The notes beneath the pieces were generated by a model. It saw only the letters and a program-made list of their open reading frames with translations. It did not search any database and was not told where the DNA came from. A stretch of DNA of 7,132 nucleotides, from positions 1-7,132 of the forward strand of contig CALBST010000345.1 of assembly GCA_937967425.1 (NCBI GenBank). Reading direction: 5' to 3'. This DNA comes from an uncultured Caulobacteraceae bacterium. GTDB taxonomy: Bacteria; Pseudomonadota; Alphaproteobacteria; Caulobacterales; TH1-2. Positions 3,277-7,132 of the stretch are shown here, one piece after another; position 1 is the stretch's first letter, and each line of letters opens with the position of its first letter. A program made the position numbers and the translations under genes.

Positions 3277-5747
3277 GCACTGTCAGCAAACTCGCTAAGC
3301 ATCTTGAAGGTTTGGGCTACGGCTCAGAGGCGGTGCTGCGTGACTACACGTTCGCAGACGTGCTCTCGCCTTCGGGCCAGACCCGCAAGGTTTCGCTGGC
3401 AGCGTTCACCCAAACTCCGCCTTCGTATAGAACCGCAGCGTTCGGGGTAGTCGAAACTCAGAGAGACGACATCGAAGCAAGACTGACCGAGTGTAAGTCC
3501 CTTGGCGCTCCCGCGATCTTCGTCGTTCGCGGTGATGAAGTCGAATTGTGGCAGGTCCGCGCCGAAGGGCCGCCGCGTCGGATTTCAACTACCTCGACGA
3601 ACGACCTGCACACACTGTTTGCTGCGCACGAAGAGCATTGGAACCCTCGCGCCGTCCATCGTGCCAAGGCGATCGAGCCAGCGCCGTTGGACCGTCAACT
3701 CGACTTAGTCGATGTGGGTCTTCTCGTCGCAATTGAGGGCGAAGTGCACGCGAAGCTCGATGTGCTCTTGAGGGACACGCTCGCGCCCGCGCGTGACGCA
3801 CGCGGCCGCCCCTCAATGGACGCACGCGTTCTCTTTCAGGCGACGTTCCGATTTCTCGCGGCGAAGATTCTCTCCGATCGGGAACACTCGGCAGCAGTAG
3901 GCTGGCGCGATGGAAATGTTGGTTCGGTGTTGGACGGCATTGGGCGCTACTATGGGCTTGCGCCGATCAACATTCCGAAGGCTCGTGATCGTAAGCTCCT
4001 TGAGGACGTGTGGCATCGCCTGCGCGCTGGCATCAATTTCCGCAACATATCGGCCGACGACCTCGCGTTCGTATACGAGAACACGTTTGTGACAGCGGAA
4101 GTCCGAGAGCGACTCGGCACCCACAGTACACCGCGGCAGATGGCGGAATACGTCGTCCGCCGCTTGGAGTTGTGGCGCGATCCGGAACAGACATACGTCT
4201 ACGAGCCGTTTACCGGCGCTGGCGTCCTTCTCGTCGCGGCGCTACGCCAATTGAGCGCAGCGCTTCCATTGTCTTGGGATGATGAAAAGCGTCATGCGTT
4301 CTTGACTGAGCGATTGGCGGGGGACGAGATTGATGCGTTTGCGTGCGAAGTCGCGAAGCTCTCACTGATTTTGGCGGATTACCCCAACCACAACGGATGG
4401 GATATACAGCAAGAAGACCTCTTCGACGGCGAGGTGCTGTCAAGCCGCATCACCTCAAAGACTTTCGTGCTCTGCAACCCGCCGTTCGAGGACTTCGACA
4501 CCAACGAACGAGCACCGAACAGGTCATTGTCGAAGCCGATCGCGGTTCTGGAGGCAGTGCTTAAGGCGAAGCCCGCGGGCATCGGTTTCATCTTGCCAGC
4601 CGCTTTCCCCATCGAGAAGCGCTGGGCAGGAGTGAGAGAGCGGCTTGAGGCAGACTTCACGTCTATCGAGATCGTCGAAATTCCTGATGATATCTTCAAT
4701 GCCTCGCGCTCGGCTGCCTCATTGCTCATTGCGCGTGATCGAAGATCTGCTGACGATAGACAGATTCATCTGGTTTCCAGTGAAGTGACTCTGCGAGATC
4801 GCTTGCCATTCCTCAAAGCGGGGGTCATTACACGGACGCGGGAGACGCAGCGTTGGGTGCCCGATGTGCCAAGCGGTGACCTATGGATTCCCGCGCTCGA
4901 TGAGCTTTGGCGCCACTTGGCCGACAACTCAAAGCTACACGACTTCGTGTCCCTTCATCGCGGGCTCGAGTGGAGAACCGATCAAACGTCCGCCGTTAGC
5001 ACGAGGCAACAGCGCGGGTTTAAGCGCGGTCTGCACTCGTGTCGCGGGCGCGTACAGTACCTTGAGCAAAAGCTCGTATGGATTGACTGCCGGGAAGAGA
5101 GCGCTCGTGGTGGGGCCATACACCTTCCGTGGGACCAACCCAAAATCATTCTGAACGCTGCGCGACTCAGCCGCTATCAATGGCGACTGGCAGCGACATT
5201 TGACACTTCTGGGTTGGTCGCTTCTCAACAGTTTGTGGGGCTGTGGCCTAAGGCTAAGCTTACTCGCGCGCGCGTACTGGAATTGGTCGCCGCGTTGAAC
5301 GGGCCGGTCGCTAGCGCATTTGCTGCAACCGCCACCTCTCCGGGCGCTCGCTTTCGATTGGCGACACTCAGCGACATTCCTCTTCCGGCCGCGTTCAAGC
5401 CGACTGTCGCGCCGCTAGTTGAAGCCTATGTCAGGCGAGTTTCGGCGAACGCGCGCGTTGCGCATGAGGAACTCAGCCAGCTTCTCGCATCGATCGATGC
5501 TGAGGTGTTGGATAGCTATTCGCTGCCGACGAGACTTGAACGTGACTTGCTTGAATACTTCGAAGGTGCAAAGCGGCCCGTCGCGCACGAATGGCACGGA
5601 TGGGCAGACTTGGACGCGTCGCCGGGGCTCAAGCTGAGCGAAATCAGAAGGGGAATCACAAAGCAGCTGAGTGGAAACTGGGTGCGCGAGGTCTTCGCGC
5701 CGTTGCCTGAAGAGGAAGCGGCGGGCCTGAGCGAGTTTGTCGACTAG
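3273..5747 (+). CDS. N6-adenine DNA methyltransferase (Eco57I/type IIG-like layout, with C-terminal specificity region)
   Basis: It is expected to transfer a methyl group from S-adenosylmethionine to adenine N6 in a specific DNA site. The ATG at 3273 (824 aa) is preferred over an upstream start at 3132, since 3273 overlaps the previous stop as ATGA and has GAGG nine bases upstream. Residues 1-135 form an N-terminal alpha/beta region (FGVVETQ at 58-64, IFVVRGDEVELWQV at 82-95) that recalls nuclease-like N-termini of type I/IIG enzymes. The core follows: THSTPRQMAEYVVRR (283-297), SAM-binding motif I VYEPFTGAG (309-317), GDEIDAFACEVAKLS (350-364), and catalytic motif IV NPPF (402-405), the N6-adenine type. 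Residues about 540-710 resemble a target-recognition region (LVAALNGPVAS, LATLSDIPLP). Residues 735-770 (LLASIDAEVLDSYSLPTRLE, then RDLLEYF) are a tail I associate with large N-6 DNA methylases. No translocase or helicase motifs are seen. The PIN gene begins 7 bases after the stop. The whole gene is less GC-extreme than its flanks. Confidence 0.93.
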   Translation: MSTVSKLAKHLEGLGYGSEAVLRDYTFADVLSPSGQTRKVSLAAFTQTPPSYRTAAFGVVETQRDDIEARLTECKSLGAPAIFVVRGDEVELWQVRAEGPPRRISTTSTNDLHTLFAAHEEHWNPRAVHRAKAIEPAPLDRQLDLVDVGLLVAIEGEVHAKLDVLLRDTLAPARDARGRPSMDARVLFQATFRFLAAKILSDREHSAAVGWRDGNVGSVLDGIGRYYGLAPINIPKARDRKLLEDVWHRLRAGINFRNISADDLAFVYENTFVTAEVRERLGTHSTPRQMAEYVVRRLELWRDPEQTYVYEPFTGAGVLLVAALRQLSAALPLSWDDEKRHAFLTERLAGDEIDAFACEVAKLSLILADYPNHNGWDIQQEDLFDGEVLSSRITSKTFVLCNPPFEDFDTNERAPNRSLSKPIAVLEAVLKAKPAGIGFILPAAFPIEKRWAGVRERLEADFTSIEIVEIPDDIFNASRSAASLLIARDRRSADDRQIHLVSSEVTLRDRLPFLKAGVITRTRETQRWVPDVPSGDLWIPALDELWRHLADNSKLHDFVSLHRGLEWRTDQTSAVSTRQQRGFKRGLHSCRGRVQYLEQKLVWIDCREESARGGAIHLPWDQPKIILNAARLSRYQWRLAATFDTSGLVASQQFVGLWPKAKLTRARVLELVAALNGPVASAFAATATSPGARFRLATLSDIPLPAAFKPTVAPLVEAYVRRVSANARVAHEELSQLLASIDAEVLDSYSLPTRLERDLLEYFEGAKRPVAHEWHGWADLDASPGLKLSEIRRGITKQLSGNWVREVFAPLPEEEAAGLSEFVD

Positions 5748-5754
5748 CCCAGGG

Positions 5755-6258
5755 ATGGCGGGATATCTGCTCGACACCTCGGTTTTGATCGCGCTTGTTG
5801 ATCCCGCGAATCGCTTTCACGGCGCTGCGAACTCGACGGTTGGTGCGATGCTCGCCACGGATCTCCAGTTTGTGTCGAGCGTGACCCTCGGCGAAATACA
5901 TACTGGTATCGAAAGTAATCTGCGAACGCGCGGCACGCGCCCGCCGAATGCTCAGCAGACTCTAAGTCTCGCGCAGGCGCGAAGCCCTTTAGTGATCGAT
6001 GAAAACGTTGCGCACTCGTACGGCTCGTTGAAGGCTGCCATGGTCGCGCGATACATGCCTAACGCCGGTCGATCAAGACGCTCGGCGTTCATTGAAAACT
6101 GGATCGACCAGGCAACAGGGCTGCGGCTCGGCGTGAACGAGAACGATCTCTGGGTTTGTGCGCAAGCGCTGGAGCGCGACATCTTTGTTATTGCGGCCGA
6201 TTCTGACTTTCAGAAGATTGCAGACGCGGAGTCGCGTTTGAAGCTGATATTGCTCTGA
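5755..6258 (+). CDS. VapC-like PIN-domain nuclease, third gene of the operon
   Basis: PIN domains are metal-dependent ribonucleases, the toxin type in VapBC modules. The product is 167 aa from the ATG at 5755. A TTG at 5737 is in frame but would add only six residues inside the methyltransferase gene, and the usual PIN N-terminus begins right after the ATG (MAGYLLDTSVLIAL). All expected acidic positions are present: D7 in LLDTSVL, E47 in VTLGEIHTGIE, D131 in ENDLWVCAQAL, and D149 with D151 in IAADSDF. The enzyme therefore looks catalytically competent. It is longer than a typical VapC of about 130 aa. The extra length is at residues about 100-130, a segment with FIENWIDQATGLRLGV just before the third acidic residue. 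No VapB-type antitoxin gene is adjacent, because the methyltransferase directly precedes it. It may be a toxin, or the nuclease arm of a methylation-based defence module. Confidence 0.92.
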   Translation: MAGYLLDTSVLIALVDPANRFHGAANSTVGAMLATDLQFVSSVTLGEIHTGIESNLRTRGTRPPNAQQTLSLAQARSPLVIDENVAHSYGSLKAAMVARYMPNAGRSRRSAFIENWIDQATGLRLGVNENDLWVCAQALERDIFVIAADSDFQKIADAESRLKLILL

Positions 6259-6285
6259 CGCGCCATGGTTTCAGTGCTTTAACGA

Positions 6286-6312
6286 AGCGCGGAGGCTTAA
6301 GCGCTCCGCGCT
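6286..6312 (-). terminator. Hairpin between convergent genes, probable terminator of nrdA
   Basis: Perfect 9-bp arms, AGCGCGGAG (6286-6294) and CTCCGCGCT (6304-6312), enclose a 9-base loop that contains the palindrome GCTTAAGC. It lies 17 bases after the nrdA stop and 27 bases after the PIN gene stop. On the minus strand the stem is followed by TCGTTAAAG, only a weak T-tract. A bidirectional role for both converging transcripts is possible. Confidence 0.55.
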
Positions 6313-6329
6313 CCATCCTGTTCCGCGCG

Positions 6330-7132
6330 TTACTGGCACGCCAGGCATTCCTCGTAGTCTGTGCGTTCGGCCGGCATGGTTGGCGCGTCCGTCACTTCGC
6401 TCTTGTTTTCTTCGCCGGCGAAGCCGGCGCGCTGCACGCTCTTGGAGCGGCAGTAGTAGAGGCTCTTTACGCCGCGCTCCCAGGCCATCCAGTGCAGCAT
6501 GTGCAGGTCCCATTTGTCGACGTCGCCGGGCAGGAAGATGTTGAGCGACTGCGACTGGCAGATGAGCGGCGTGCGGTCGGCGGCGAGTTCGATGATCCAG
6601 CGCTGATCGATCTCGAAGGCGGTCTTGAACACGCTCTTCTCGTCGTCGTTGAGGAAGTCGAGGTGCTGCACCGAGCCTTCGTGCTTGAGGATCGAGGACC
6701 ACACCGCTTCGGTGTTCTTGCCCTTGGTCTCCAGCAATTGCTCGAGATAGGGGTTCTTCACCGCAAACGAGCCTGACAGCGTCTTGTGCGTGTAGATGTT
6801 GGCCGGGATCGGCTCGACGCCGGCGGAGGTGCCGCCGCAGATGATGGAGATCGAGGCGGTCGGCGCGATGGCGAGCTTGTGCGAGAAGCGGGCCATGACG
6901 TTGTTCTCGGCCGCATCCGGGCAGGGGCCGCGCTCCTGCGCCAGCTTCACCGACGCAGCGTCGGCGCCGCGGCGGATGTGGCGGAAGATGCGGTTGTTCC
7001 ACACCTTGGCCATGGCCGATTCCATGGAGACGTTCTGCTTCTGCAGGAAGGAGTGGAAGCCCATGAGGCCAAGCCCCACGCTGCGCTCGCGCATGGCGGC
7101 GTAGATGGCGCGCTCCATTTCCGGCGGCGCGC
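6330..7132 (-). CDS. nrdA: Class I ribonucleoside-diphosphate reductase, alpha subunit, C-terminal part (runs off right edge)
   Basis: The large subunit reduces ribonucleoside diphosphates to deoxyribonucleotides in the cytoplasm, working with the radical-generating beta subunit (NrdB). About 266 C-terminal residues are visible and the frame is open to the window edge. A conserved MERAIYAAMRERSVGLGLMG segment is at the visible N-terminal end. The segment APTASISIICGGTSAGVEP corresponds to the phosphate/substrate-binding loop of the barrel. The Tyr-Tyr pair in SLYYCRS is the expected radical-transfer dyad. The C-terminus EECLACQ carries the two cysteines that re-reduce the active site and are recharged by thioredoxin or glutaredoxin. 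The spacing (Cys-Leu-Ala-Cys) is shorter than the E. coli arrangement but fits what I know of alphaproteobacterial enzymes. The gene is very GC-rich, as expected of core DNA, and is convergent with the PIN gene. It appears intact within the window. Confidence 0.97.
   Translation of the reverse strand, partial: APPEMERAIYAAMRERSVGLGLMGFHSFLQKQNVSMESAMAKVWNNRIFRHIRRGADAASVKLAQERGPCPDAAENNVMARFSHKLAIAPTASISIICGGTSAGVEPIPANIYTHKTLSGSFAVKNPYLEQLLETKGKNTEAVWSSILKHEGSVQHLDFLNDDEKSVFKTAFEIDQRWIIELAADRTPLICQSQSLNIFLPGDVDKWDLHMLHWMAWERGVKSLYYCRSKSVQRAGFAGEENKSEVTDAPTMPAERTDYEECLACQ

Noticed and set aside
6271..7002. Minus-strand frame of 243 codons overlapping nrdA.
   Set aside because: Its translation is His/Arg/Pro-rich, typical of an alternate frame of a GC-rich gene, while the nrdA frame has clear reductase motifs.

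Overview
The window looks like the chromosome of a high-GC alphaproteobacterium. The evidence is the class I ribonucleotide reductase with an ECLACQ C-terminus, the Ala/Arg-rich proteins, and the CATTCCGG-type and CCTCCCCCGC-TT-GCGGGGGAGG palindromic repeats. A Caulobacterales or Hyphomonadaceae-like host is plausible, but the sequence alone does not fix the taxon.

Left third (1-1918, all minus strand). There are three genes of no clear function. The first is the N-terminal part of an exported protein with a signal peptide (start 378, running off the left edge). The second is an Ala/Arg-rich helical protein (520-1200) whose coding sequence contains a palindromic repeat. The third is a 147-aa protein with a strong ribosome binding site (1475-1918). 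That last gene has a two-armed, Y-shaped palindromic repeat (REP/BIME-like) on each side, at 1350-1453 and 2027-2179.

Middle (1919-2805). This 887-base stretch has no certain intact gene. It holds a probable promoter for the minus-strand gene, the larger palindromic element, a decayed coding segment (about 2243-2371) ending in a GKLGGRPRK motif, a G-tract array able to form a G-quadruplex (2362-2399), a 57-codon ORF that looks like the C-terminus of a lost larger protein (2427-2600), and a visibly less GC-rich leader with several small dyads.

Right-centre (2806-6258, plus strand). A tight three-gene operon is the most interesting part of the window: a MerR-like winged-helix protein, a large N6-adenine DNA methyltransferase coupled to it by an ATGA overlap, and a VapC-like PIN-domain nuclease starting 7 bases after the methyltransferase stop. 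No separate antitoxin gene is visible, and neither is a conventional restriction endonuclease. The methyltransferase occupies the place where a VapB antitoxin would normally sit. I propose a compact methylation-linked defence or toxin module in which the PIN protein is the effector, the methyltransferase marks self DNA or restrains the PIN protein, and the HTH protein controls the operon. This is inference. I do not recall a named system with exactly this composition.

Right edge (6330-7132, minus strand). This is the C-terminal part of nrdA, a core gene convergent with the operon and separated from it by a hairpin terminator. The operon therefore appears to be accessory DNA between housekeeping DNA on the right and a repeat-rich, gene-remnant zone on the left.
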